Assembly (NCBI GenBank): GCA_903840165.1 | Contig: CAIMEY010000082.1 | Span: 53,232 to 117,231, forward strand | Reading direction: 5' to 3' | DNA: 64,000 nt | Source: an uncultured Myxococcales bacterium | Lineage (GTDB): Bacteria > Myxococcota_A > UBA9042 | Shown here: positions 35,904 to 43,205 of the stretch, piece after piece | Layout: each line of letters opens with the position of its first letter | Position numbering within the stretch: position 1 is the first letter of the stretch | Notes under the pieces: model-generated | Database searches by the model: none | Told to the model about the DNA's origin: nothing | What the model saw: only the letters and a program-made list of their open reading frames with translations | Program-made: the position numbers and the translations under genes

Positions 35904-36296
35904 TCAGGCGTTGTCTTGTTTTTGCTTGGACTTGTAGTCCGCCAGGGCCGCGCGAATCGCATCTTCGGCCAGCACCGAACAGTGAATCTTGATCGGCGGC
36001 AGATTGAGTTCCTGCACGATGTCGGTATTGCGAATCTTTGCAGCTTCTTCCAGGGTCTTACCCTTGACCCACTCAGTCGCGAGTGACGACGACGCAATCG
36101 CCGAGCCACAGCCAAAAGTCTTGAAGCGCGCATCTTCAATCACGCCTTCGGCATTAACTTTGATCTGCAACTTCATGACATCGCCGCACTCTGGCGCACC
36201 GACCACGCCTGTACCGACGCTTGGGTCGCTCTTGGGCAGCGCGCCGACGTTGCGCGGGTTGTTGTAGTGGTCCAGGACCTTGTCGCTGTAAGCCAT
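35904..36296 (-). CDS. iscU: Iron-sulfur scaffold IscU
   Basis: Scaffold on which clusters are built. The 130-residue protein has all three ligand cysteines at the canonical places: Cys37 (APECGDV), Cys63 (FGCGSA) and Cys106 (KIHCSVLAEDAI). The chaperone-recognition motif LPPVK reads LPPIK at 99-103, just ahead of Cys106. Asp39 is present. The ATG at 36296 starts the well-conserved MAYSDKVLDHYNNPRN. Confidence 0.97.
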   Translation of the reverse strand: MAYSDKVLDHYNNPRNVGALPKSDPSVGTGVVGAPECGDVMKLQIKVNAEGVIEDARFKTFGCGSAIASSSLATEWVKGKTLEEAAKIRNTDIVQELNLPPIKIHCSVLAEDAIRAALADYKSKQKQDNA

Positions 36297-36375
36297 GATT
36301 TTTCTCCGAAAGTTGTCGTTTCGCTACGCCTCTGGGCTGCAGTTCCCGTGCGCCTGGGCCCGTCCTTGCCTCGGC

Positions 36376-37599
36376 CTAATGTCCAGCCCAGTTTACCGAT
36401 GACAAATCAATACCTTCCTGCACCATTTCCCAGAGCGGCGACATCTCGCGCAGCCGCGTGACCACGTCGGCGACCCGCTCGATAGCATAGTCGATCTCCG
36501 CCTCGGTATTGAACCGGCCGATGCCAAAGCGAATCGACGTGTGGGCCAATTCGTCACCAACGCCCATGGCTTTGAGCACATAGCTCGGCTCAAGGGACGA
36601 GGAAGTACACGCCGACCCCGACGACACCGCGATATCGCTAATGCCCATCAGCAGGCTTTCGCCTTCGACATAAGCAAAGGAAAGATTGAGGTTTCCAGGC
36701 GTGCGCTCGCTTATGCTGCCATTGAGGAAGATCTGCGGCACGCGGGCACTAAGGCCCTGGTGGAGGCGATGACGCAAAGCTAGGATTCGCTTGGATTCTT
36801 CGGCCATTTCCTCGGTCGCAATCCGCGCCGCTTCACCAAAGGCGACGATAAGCGGCACCGCCAAAGTACCTGAACGCAAACCGCGTTCGTGGCCGCCGCC
36901 GTGCATCATCGGCTCGAGGCGAACCCGCGGATTCTTGCGGCGAACGTAGAGCGCGCCAATGCCCTTGGGGCCGTACATCTTGTGCGCCGTGAAGGCCAGC
37001 AGATCGATGTGCATCGCCTCGACATCCAAGGGGATCTTGCCGACCGCTTGTGCTGCGTCGCAAAAGAACAGCACGCCACGCTTGTGGCAGAGCTCGCCGA
37101 TCGCGGCCAGCGGCTGGACCACGCCAATCTCATTGTTGACAGCCATGATCGAAACCAGCAGGGTCTGATCGGTAATTGCATCCGCCAACTGCTGAAGATC
37201 AATAAGGCCTTCCTTGTCGACCGGCAGCCAAGTGACGCGAAAACCTTCGCGCTCCAGGGCATGGTGCGAATCGAGGACCGCCTTGTGCTCGGTCACGGCC
37301 GTGATCAGGTGGTCGCCCTTGCTGCGCAGCATGTGCGCCACGCCCTTGATGGCGAGGTTGTCGCTTTCGGTCGCACCAGACGTGATGACGATTTCCTTGT
37401 CCGTTGAGGCACCTATGGCTCGTGCCAGTTGCCCGCGCCCGACATCCACAGCCGCTTCCGCCGTGCGCCCAAAGCTATGGGTGCGCGAGGCCGCATTGCC
37501 GTAATGGGTGGAAAAATAAGGCAACATCGCGTCAACGACCCGAGGATCGACGCGCGTGGTGGCATGATTGTCCAAGTAGATCGGCAATTGTACGCTCAT
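36376..37599 (-). CDS. iscS: Cysteine desulfurase IscS
   Basis: PLP enzyme that provides sulfur for cluster assembly. The 407 residues match Isc[38 protein letters not shown], the PLP-lysine segment [11 protein letters not shown] and the active-site cysteine loop [17 protein letters not shown]. The C-terminal tail has the IscU-contact region. The ATG at 37599 follows AAGGGGA at 5 bases. The 120-base gap to iscR holds a strong hairpin (37655-37694). Confidence 0.97.
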   Translation of the reverse strand: MSVQLPIYLDNHATTRVDPRVVDAMLPYFSTHYGNAASRTHSFGRTAEAAVDVGRGQLARAIGASTDKEIVITSGATESDNLAIKGVAHMLRSKGDHLITAVTEHKAVLDSHHALEREGFRVTWLPVDKEGLIDLQQLADAITDQTLLVSIMAVNNEIGVVQPLAAIGELCHKRGVLFFCDAAQAVGKIPLDVEAMHIDLLAFTAHKMYGPKGIGALYVRRKNPRVRLEPMMHGGGHERGLRSGTLAVPLIVAFGEAARIATEEMAEESKRILALRHRLHQGLSARVPQIFLNGSISERTPGNLNLSFAYVEGESLLMGISDIAVSSGSACTSSSLEPSYVLKAMGVGDELAHTSIRFGIGRFNTEAEIDYAIERVADVVTRLREMSPLWEMVQEGIDLSSVNWAGH

Positions 37600-37654
37600 G
37601 AAATCCCCTTTCTGTTCTAGACCTTGCAGACTTCTTGCTTCATCGCAACTTCTT

Positions 37655-37694
37655 GGCGTCCTGCCCTCTCTGCGGAGGGCGACGACGTGACGCC
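37655..37694 (-). other. Nested hairpin in the iscR-iscS intergenic region
   Basis: GCCCTC (37663-37668) pairs perfectly with GAGGGC (37675-37680) around a six-base loop. An outer pair GGCGTC (37655-37660) with GACGCC (37689-37694) can extend it after small bulges. It lies in the leader between iscR and iscS, where enterobacterial operons also carry a structured segment that allows different iscR and iscSUA levels. No T-run follows, so a simple terminator is unlikely. Confidence 0.6.
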
Positions 37695-37719
37695 GAGTCT
37701 CCCCAACATCCGGCAATTG

Positions 37720-38115
37720 CTACAACTGAGCGACTGTCATCCTCGCCAACACTCGCATAACCTCTTTATTTAACACAGCAAGTGGGTCGCGAATCGCGCA
37801 GTCACCGAAACGATGGCAGACGTCGTCGCCGTCATTGCAAGCAATGAGGTGCGTCTCGCCATCGAGGATCTGCATCACTTCCAAAACCGTAATATCTGCC
37901 GGCACTTTTGCCAGACGATAGCCCCCCGCCTTGCCCATGGTCGCTTCAACCAGACCGGCCTGGGCCAGCCGCGCGAGCACCTTGGGCGTCAAGTCCGCGG
38001 GCAAGTTGTGGCGAATCGCCAATTCCCGCGCCGACAGCGAGTCTTCCGCAGCCAGTTGTCCGAGCGCCTTGAGGGCGACCAGACCATAATCGGCACGTTT
38101 GGACATTCGCATCAT
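37720..38115 (-). CDS. iscR: Rrf2-family Fe-S regulator IscR
   Basis: Transcription factor that senses Fe-S status and controls the isc operon. The 131-residue protein has an N-terminal winged helix (MSKRADYGLVALKAL, then KVLARLAQAGLV with a wing GKAGGYRLA) and a cluster site Cys93-x6-Cys100-x5-Cys106 (CNDGDDVC...C), comparable to Cys92/98/104 of E. coli IscR. It is the first gene of the operon. The start may be ATG 38115, 38112 or 38106; a CAGG site lies 8 bases before the first. A predicted promoter and palindromic operator at 38197-38240 suggest autoregulation. Confidence 0.92.
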   Translation of the reverse strand: MMRMSKRADYGLVALKALGQLAAEDSLSARELAIRHNLPADLTPKVLARLAQAGLVEATMGKAGGYRLAKVPADITVLEVMQILDGETHLIACNDGDDVCHRFGDCAIRDPLAVLNKEVMRVLARMTVAQL

Positions 38116-38196
38116 GGGGTTGGCCTGCTCCAGCCGGACGTCGCGGGGCGCTTTGGCCCCTGGTTGGGCGGTCGATCAACGGCACTACCGATGTGC

Positions 38197-38209
38197 GACC
38201 AACTTGGTC
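38197..38209. promoter_or_regulatory. Predicted IscR/Rrf2 operator
   Basis: GACCAA-C-TTGGTC is a perfect inverted repeat with a single central base. The pattern GACY-N5-RGTC has the same arm spacing as the type 1 IscR motif (GACT-N5-AGTC) of enterobacteria. It overlaps the predicted isc transcription start, a position suited to repression by IscR. Confidence 0.6.
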
Positions 38210-38211
38210 AG

Positions 38212-38240
38212 AGTTTAGCCGCCCTCGCCTAGCGTGTCAA
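38212..38240 (-). promoter_or_regulatory. Predicted sigma-70-like promoter of the isc operon
   Basis: On the minus strand a perfect -35 TTGACA (38235-38240), a spacer of exactly 17 bases, and a -10 TAAACT (38212-38217, 4 of 6). The expected start site near 38205 falls inside the palindrome at 38197-38209. The leader to iscR would be about 90 bases. Confidence 0.7.
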
Positions 38241-38488
38241 CGCGCCAGGGATGAAGATGCGGCACCAGCAACAGAGAACTACCTAGATCTAAACGTTAAT
38301 CTGCGTTGTTGTGCGTCAAACAAGGCGGCAGAGCGAGCTTCTTGGGCCCGGAGAGGCCTCGTGGCGGCCCCGTTTGCGCTGCCCCGAATCCAGCGACTGC
38401 CATGCCCGTAGCCCCTCACACGGCAAATATATCGCCGTAATGTCAGGCGCTTTTCAGCGGAGGCTCGCGGAGGTCCGAGGGCGTTGCA

Positions 38489-38517
38489 TTGACAGGCTCG
38501 GGTGCCGTCCCTATACC
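38489..38517 (+). promoter_or_regulatory. Predicted sigma-70-like promoter of mrp
   Basis: Perfect -35 TTGACA (38489-38494), 17-base spacer, and -10 TATACC (38512-38517, 4 of 6). The expected start near 38524 gives a leader of about 47 bases to the mrp ATG at 38571. No IscR-type palindrome is seen beside it. Confidence 0.65.
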
Positions 38518-38570
38518 GCGGCCTCGTTACTTGGACGGTCGCCCTACGTCAGTTCCCCGGAGTGCTAGCC

Positions 38571-39665
38571 ATGGCAAAAATTACTGAAGATCATGTTCTG
38601 CAAGCTCTTTCTCAAGTCAACGATCCCGACTTGGGCCGCGATCTAGTCAGCTTGGATTTCGTCACCCAGTTGCACCTCGACGATCAAGCCATTGCTTTGA
38701 CGGTCAAATTGACGTCCGCGGTCTCACCGCACGCAGTCGCGTTGGAACAAAGCATTCGCGCAGCCTTGGCTCCCATCGCGGGCACTCGGACGGTCGCGGT
38801 ACAGTTCGCCGCAGACCCTCCCGCTGGTGGAGAAAAAACGCCTAATATCAAGTACATCCTTGGCGTCGGCGCGGGCAAGGGCGGGGTAGGCAAATCGACC
38901 GTCGCCGTCAACTTGGCTGTGACCCTGGCCCAACTCGGTGCCAAAGTCGGCTTGCTCGATGCGGATATCTACGGCCCCAGCGTGCCGATCATGCTCGGCC
39001 TGCGCGACTACAAGCCGGCCGTCAATGCCAAGCGCAAGATCGAGCCAGCCCAAGCCCATGGAATTAAAGCGATTTCAATGGGTTTCATGGTCGATGCCCA
39101 GACCGCCGTCGCTTGGCGCGGTCCGATGGTCGGCCGAGCGGTCACGCAGTTGGTCGAGGACGTCGATTGGGGCGAACTAGACTTTCTGATTGTGGATTTG
39201 CCTCCTGGCACCGGCGACATCATCCTCAGCCTCTGCCAAGCCATCCCGCTGTCAGGCGCTGTGGTGGTGTCGACGCCTCAAGACGTTGCATTTGCAGACG
39301 TTTTGCGCGCCGTCAAGATGTTTAGCATGCTCAAGGTGGACGTGGTCGGTCTGGTGGAGAACATGGCCTACTTCCGCGCCCCGGACACGCAGAAAGACTA
39401 TGAAATTTTTGGCAATTCCGCAGCCACAATCCAATGTCCGCAGTACGGCATTGAGCTCCTCGGGCGTTTGCCCCTAGACATGGCGGTTTCGCCGAATGCC
39501 GACGCCGGCCGCCCCATTGTCGCAGCAGAAAAATCCAGCAATCAAGCGGACTTATATCGAACTATTGCCGCGCGTGTTGCTAGTCGCCTTGCCGTCCTCG
39601 TCGACCAAAAGACGAGCCTGGCCGAAGTGGGCAAGGACTTCTTTGGGCAAAGGCCAGCGCAGTAG
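38571..39665 (+). CDS. mrp: Mrp/ApbC-type Fe-S carrier P-loop ATPase
   Basis: Cytosolic ATPase linked to Fe-S cluster transfer. The 364-residue protein has an N-terminal MIP18/DUF59 domain (about 1-85, with VNDPDLGRDLVSLDFV) and a Mrp domain with deviant Walker A GKGGVGKST at 102-110, LLDADIYGPSVP, and FLIVDLPPGTGD. The CxxC that binds the shared cluster in ApbC/NBP35 proteins is missing: the expected site (about 263-281) reads ENMAYFRAPDTQKDYEIFG without cysteines. A role in Fe-S transfer is therefore less certain than the name suggests. The ATG at 38571 has GGAG at 8 bases. It is divergent from the isc operon. Confidence 0.9.
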   Translation: MAKITEDHVLQALSQVNDPDLGRDLVSLDFVTQLHLDDQAIALTVKLTSAVSPHAVALEQSIRAALAPIAGTRTVAVQFAADPPAGGEKTPNIKYILGVGAGKGGVGKSTVAVNLAVTLAQLGAKVGLLDADIYGPSVPIMLGLRDYKPAVNAKRKIEPAQAHGIKAISMGFMVDAQTAVAWRGPMVGRAVTQLVEDVDWGELDFLIVDLPPGTGDIILSLCQAIPLSGAVVVSTPQDVAFADVLRAVKMFSMLKVDVVGLVENMAYFRAPDTQKDYEIFGNSAATIQCPQYGIELLGRLPLDMAVSPNADAGRPIVAAEKSSNQADLYRTIAARVASRLAVLVDQKTSLAEVGKDFFGQRPAQ

Positions 39666-39803
39666 CCGTTCCCCCGGTCTCTGCTGCGGTTTTGCACGCA
39701 CTTCTTGACGAAATCTTGGCCCAATCTTGGTGGTCGGCTCGCGGACAATTCCGTACGATGCTGCCGCGCAATTAGGCTTGTGCAGACGTTGGGTAGGTGC
39801 ACG

Positions 39804-41144
39804 ATGAGAATCAAGTTTTCGTTTCTTCTCGCAATTCTGACCGCGGGCATCACGGCCGCGTGTGGTTCATCGACCTCGAGCGGCGGCACCGGCACCGGCA
39901 CGGGCCAGGACAGCAGTTCGACCAGTGATAACGGCACATTAGACACCTCGCCCTCCGACACGGCCAGCGGCGACACGACCGCCGCGGACACCAAGGGAAC
40001 CGACGCCAGCGGTGACGTCGCCAAGCCGGACACAGGCATCGTCACTGACGTCTTGAATTCACTGGACAATGACCTGACCCAATCGATGCAGGCCTTGGGC
40101 GCGCCTGGCATGAGCCTCGCGATCGTCAAGGGCGGTAAGGTGGCCTGGAGCAAGGCTTATGGCGTCGCTGATGTCGACAGTCAAGAAGCGTTTACCCCGC
40201 AACACCTTGTTCGTGTTGGTGATTTGTCGCAAGCTGTCGTGGCGTTGGCCGTGATGCAACAGGTCGAGGCGGGGACGCTGTCGCTTTCGGCTGACATCAA
40301 CACGTATTTGCCGTTCAAGGTGACCAATCCGCTGCATTCAGGCACGATTACGCTTGGTTCACTGCTGTCGCTCACCAGTGGCATCACCGACCGCAGTGGA
40401 TTGTACGATACGACCGCCCTGCCCGGCGATCCAACTGTATTGCTTGCTGATTTCGACCAAAGCTACTTTGTCACGGGTGGCGCGGAGTACGCCTCGGCGA
40501 ACTTCGTCAATGCGGCGCCCAATGCCACCTACACGTATGCCTACACGGCCATGGCCCTCGCGGCCCATGTGGTCCAGCAAGTGACCAAAACGCCTTTCGA
40601 AACCTACACCCAGACCAAGATCTTCGCGCCCTTAGGCATGACGTCTGCCGTGTGGTTCAAGAAGGATATCGGCACCAAGCCAGCTGCATGGCCCCATGGC
40701 TTGGATAGCTCTGGCAACCCCTCGAAATATGATGATTATACCGGCGTCCCGTACTTTCCGGCCGTTGAACTGTACGTCTCAGTGCCCGATTTCGCGCGCT
40801 TGCTGGCTTGTTTGACCACCGGAGGCACCCTCGATGGCAAAGCGCTGATCAAGAAGGCCAGTGCCGACCAGATTTTTACCGTGCAAAATCCAAATGCTAC
40901 CGATGTCGACGGCAATGACTGGTCCATGGGCCTAGCCTTTGGCACGGTGCAAGCCGACAACGGCGATTTCTGGAACCTTGTCGGCGTAGATTGGGGTTTT
41001 TATTGCGAAAGCTGGACCAAAGCTGACTTTTCCGTGTCGGTCGTTCAATGCTTCAACATCGACCTCGACCCCAGCGACAGCACGACCGTCAGCAATCTCG
41101 GCGCGATCACCACGTCGTTGCTGGGCCAAGCGGATTCGCTGTAG
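39804..41144 (+). CDS. Beta-lactamase-fold (serine hydrolase family) lipoprotein lacking catalytic motifs
   Basis: A 446-residue exported protein. The ATG at 39804 follows GGGTAGGTG. The signal peptide ends in the lipobox TAAC. A Ser/Thr/Asp-rich linker of about 65 residues follows. The rest aligns by eye with class C beta-lactamase-like hydrolases: GAPGMSLAIVKGGKVAWSKA, LVRVGDLSQAVVALAVMQQVE, a YTYAYTAMALAAHVVQQVTK helix and FAPLGMTSAVWF. The catalytic SxxK is replaced by D140-L-S-Q143, and the Y-x-N motif by Y245-A-Y247. A hydrolase is therefore unlikely, and a binding role is the simplest reading. A Tat-exported Cys-rich gene begins 29 bases downstream on the same strand. Confidence 0.82.
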   Translation: MRIKFSFLLAILTAGITAACGSSTSSGGTGTGTGQDSSSTSDNGTLDTSPSDTASGDTTAADTKGTDASGDVAKPDTGIVTDVLNSLDNDLTQSMQALGAPGMSLAIVKGGKVAWSKAYGVADVDSQEAFTPQHLVRVGDLSQAVVALAVMQQVEAGTLSLSADINTYLPFKVTNPLHSGTITLGSLLSLTSGITDRSGLYDTTALPGDPTVLLADFDQSYFVTGGAEYASANFVNAAPNATYTYAYTAMALAAHVVQQVTKTPFETYTQTKIFAPLGMTSAVWFKKDIGTKPAAWPHGLDSSGNPSKYDDYTGVPYFPAVELYVSVPDFARLLACLTTGGTLDGKALIKKASADQIFTVQNPNATDVDGNDWSMGLAFGTVQADNGDFWNLVGVDWGFYCESWTKADFSVSVVQCFNIDLDPSDSTTVSNLGAITTSLLGQADSL

Positions 41145-41173
41145 AAATAGGGATTTTCAGGCAGGGAGTGACC

Positions 41174-41533
41174 ATGTCGAACCATTGCCCCGACAGTTCG
41201 CGCCGTCGCTTTCTCGGCCTTGCCGCCGCCTTGCCGTTTGCCGGAATCCTGAGCGCGCGCATGGCCTTTGCCCAACACTTCCCGGCCAAGCTTTGCAACA
41301 ACTGCGGCTTTGGCAGCAAGAAGGACAACTGCGCCAAGTGCGGGAAATGGATGGGCAATACCAAGATGCCCGCCCGATTGTGCGGTGATCACGGCTTTGG
41401 CAGCAAAGGCGACAACTGCGTGGTCTGCGGCAAGTGGGTCGGCAGCGCCAAGATTCCCGCAATGATTGGTAATTGCTGCGGATTTGGCAGTAAGAAGGAC
41501 AACTGCGTGATCTGCGGCAAATGGGCCCCTTGA
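41174..41533 (+). CDS. Tat-exported protein with three zinc-ribbon-like repeats
   Basis: A 119-residue protein of unknown function. The ATG at 41174 has GGGAG at 6 bases. The N-terminus carries a twin-arginine signal, SRRRFLG followed by a hydrophobic stretch ending AFA. Three tandem units of about 28 residues follow, each built as CxxxGFGSKKDNCxxCGKW. The first unit has a full CxxC...CxxC set (CNNC, CAKC). The second keeps CVVC with Cys and His in the first knuckle, and the third has a CC pair plus CVIC. Tat export suits a protein that folds around metal before transport. Zinc or iron binding is inferred. It is probably co-transcribed with the beta-lactamase-fold gene. I cannot name a family. 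Confidence 0.78.
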   Translation: MSNHCPDSSRRRFLGLAAALPFAGILSARMAFAQHFPAKLCNNCGFGSKKDNCAKCGKWMGNTKMPARLCGDHGFGSKGDNCVVCGKWVGSAKIPAMIGNCCGFGSKKDNCVICGKWAP

Positions 41534-41601
41534 AGGACCGCCACCTAGGAACCGTCAAGGCGAGTCTGGACCCGCAAATTCAGCGAAATACACTGCGAAC
41601 G

Positions 41602-42561
41602 CTAGCGGGAAGCCCTCAGCACGACGAAGGCCGGCCTCTGCACCTGCACGTCCACCTGCTGGGCCCCAGCGAGGCGAGCTAACAGCTGTAATTCAGCAGG
41701 TGTATAGCTCCTGCGCACCGACTGCATGCCGTCCCACTGCATCGTCGGAACCGCACAAGATAGGCCGGTGGCCAGCGCCGCCGCCGCTACATTGCCAAGA
41801 CTACGCAGTAAATCAATGAAAACCAGCCCTCGCGGTGCCACGTCAATGGCCTGCGCGATCATCGCCACCAGCGCGCCGCTGTCCAAGTGGTGGCCCGATT
41901 GCGTGCAGACGAACAGCTCAACATGTCCTTTTAGATCATGAAGTTGAAGCGCATCGCGGCATTCAAATCGCACGGGCAGTTGCGCCGCCGTCGCCAGCTC
42001 TTGCCCGGTGGCTACGTAGGCCGGGTGCAAATCGCTCGCGGTCAGGTCCAAGGCCGTACCAGGGGCAGGATGCGCCGCCATGTATCGCATCAAACCACCT
42101 GATCCCGCAGCCAGATCATAGATTCGCGCCTGCTTAAGCCCCGCCACAGCCGTGCGGACATGCGCGGCAAACGACGCGTAGCTCCCCATGCGCACATTGA
42201 ACTGGTCCAGCCACTTCATCTCTAACTGCTTGTATTTTAATGGAACGCCAGACCAGTCCATGATCTCTGGCCGCCGACTGCGCACGGCTTGGTCCAACGC
42301 GATGGCAAAATGGTCGACGCCGCCTGGCTCCGAATTGCGCAATTCCTCAAGCAAAATGTGGGAATACTGCTTTATCAGCCGCTCAGAGTGCGGATCGGGC
42401 CCCTGCTTACACCGAGTCAGCGCTTGGCGGACCACGTCCACCATCGACCCATTGGCCGCCAACAAGGGTTCAACACGGGCTTTTCGCCGGCGATCGAGAG
42501 ACAGGGCCAGCGGCGCCATGATGTGGGCGGGCAAAAGTGGGGCAAGACGCAAGGGATGCAT
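41602..42561 (-). CDS. Putative SAM-dependent methyltransferase-like protein
   Basis: A 319-residue cytosolic protein. The N-terminal ~140 residues are helical and include EIMDWSGVPLKYKQLEMKW. The C-terminal part has a class I methyltransferase motif I IYDLAAGSGGLMRYMA, an acidic strand LDLTASDLHPAYV for ribose binding, a CRDALQLHD segment, and a late LVFIDLLRSLGN strand. Details of the substrate site are not recognisable. The start is uncertain: ATG 42561 is preferred over upstream codons because GGAG precedes it, at a rather long 11 bases. The gene is divergent from the GNAT gene at 42693. Confidence 0.62.
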   Translation of the reverse strand: MHPLRLAPLLPAHIMAPLALSLDRRRKARVEPLLAANGSMVDVVRQALTRCKQGPDPHSERLIKQYSHILLEELRNSEPGGVDHFAIALDQAVRSRRPEIMDWSGVPLKYKQLEMKWLDQFNVRMGSYASFAAHVRTAVAGLKQARIYDLAAGSGGLMRYMAAHPAPGTALDLTASDLHPAYVATGQELATAAQLPVRFECRDALQLHDLKGHVELFVCTQSGHHLDSGALVAMIAQAIDVAPRGLVFIDLLRSLGNVAAAALATGLSCAVPTMQWDGMQSVRRSYTPAELQLLARLAGAQQVDVQVQRPAFVVLRASR

Positions 42562-42692
42562 GGCGAAATCGACTCCAGGGGGCACAGTTTGGCACGACCT
42601 TCTGGCCATTGCCAACGCCCGCGGATCGTGGCACACCCGGTGGCGCGTGGACGCGGCAAGGTGGGGCCGTCGTCTGGCGCAGGGAGCGTACC

Positions 42693-43205
42693 ATGGCTAT
42701 TGATCGCCAACCTTTCTCAGCTACAGATGATTTGGACTTGGAGCCAGGACAGCGCGACACAGATGCGGTGCCCGTGCGGCTGCTGACGCGCCAAGACTTG
42801 GACGCCGTACTTCGTATCGATGCTGCCGCAACTGGCTATTCGCGAAAGGATTTCTACCGGGCGCGCCTTGAGCGTTCGCAGGCGGAATCGAGCGTCCACC
42901 TGTCCCTGGCTGCGGAGCTGGACAACCAAGTCGTCGGCTTTGTCACCGTCACGTTTTACCAAGGGGAATACGGACATCCCGAGCGATCGGCAAGTCTTGA
43001 CGCCATTGGCGTGCATCCGGATTACGCCGGCCGTCATGTCGCCGCGGCCCTGATGACGCAGCTGGAAATGAACCTGCGGGCCCTGCATGTGGAGACGATT
43101 CGTACCGAAGTGGACTGGAATGCTCTAGAACTGATTGGATTTTTCCACAAGGCAGGTTTTGCGCCAGCACCGCGGTTGTGCCTCGAGCGCAAGATTACGC
43201 GGTGA
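42693..43205 (+). CDS. GNAT-family N-acetyltransferase
   Basis: A 170-residue acetyltransferase of the RimI-like kind. The core has VRLLTRQDLDAVLRID, GFVTVTFYQGEYG, SLDAIGVHPDYAGRHVAAALM (acetyl-CoA loop region, with the usual Gln/Arg-x-x-Gly-x-Gly modified to AGRHVA) and NALELIGFFHKAGFAPA. The loop deviation could weaken cofactor binding. The ATG at 42693 follows AGGGAG. Its stop overlaps a GTG start of the next gene (GTGA), indicating coupled translation. Confidence 0.8.
   Translation: MAIDRQPFSATDDLDLEPGQRDTDAVPVRLLTRQDLDAVLRIDAAATGYSRKDFYRARLERSQAESSVHLSLAAELDNQVVGFVTVTFYQGEYGHPERSASLDAIGVHPDYAGRHVAAALMTQLEMNLRALHVETIRTEVDWNALELIGFFHKAGFAPAPRLCLERKITR

Larger units (their letters stand above)
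38116..38570. other. Divergent control region iscR/mrp
   Basis: The 455-base gap carries the isc promoter and IscR-type palindrome near its left side and the mrp promoter near its right side (38489-38517). The middle part (about 38245-38480) shows nothing I can name; small open frames there lack a ribosome site and family features. Confidence 0.6.

Noticed and set aside
38193..38568. Small rightward open frames between iscR and mrp
   Set aside because: No ribosome site, unusual composition, and they cover the predicted promoters.
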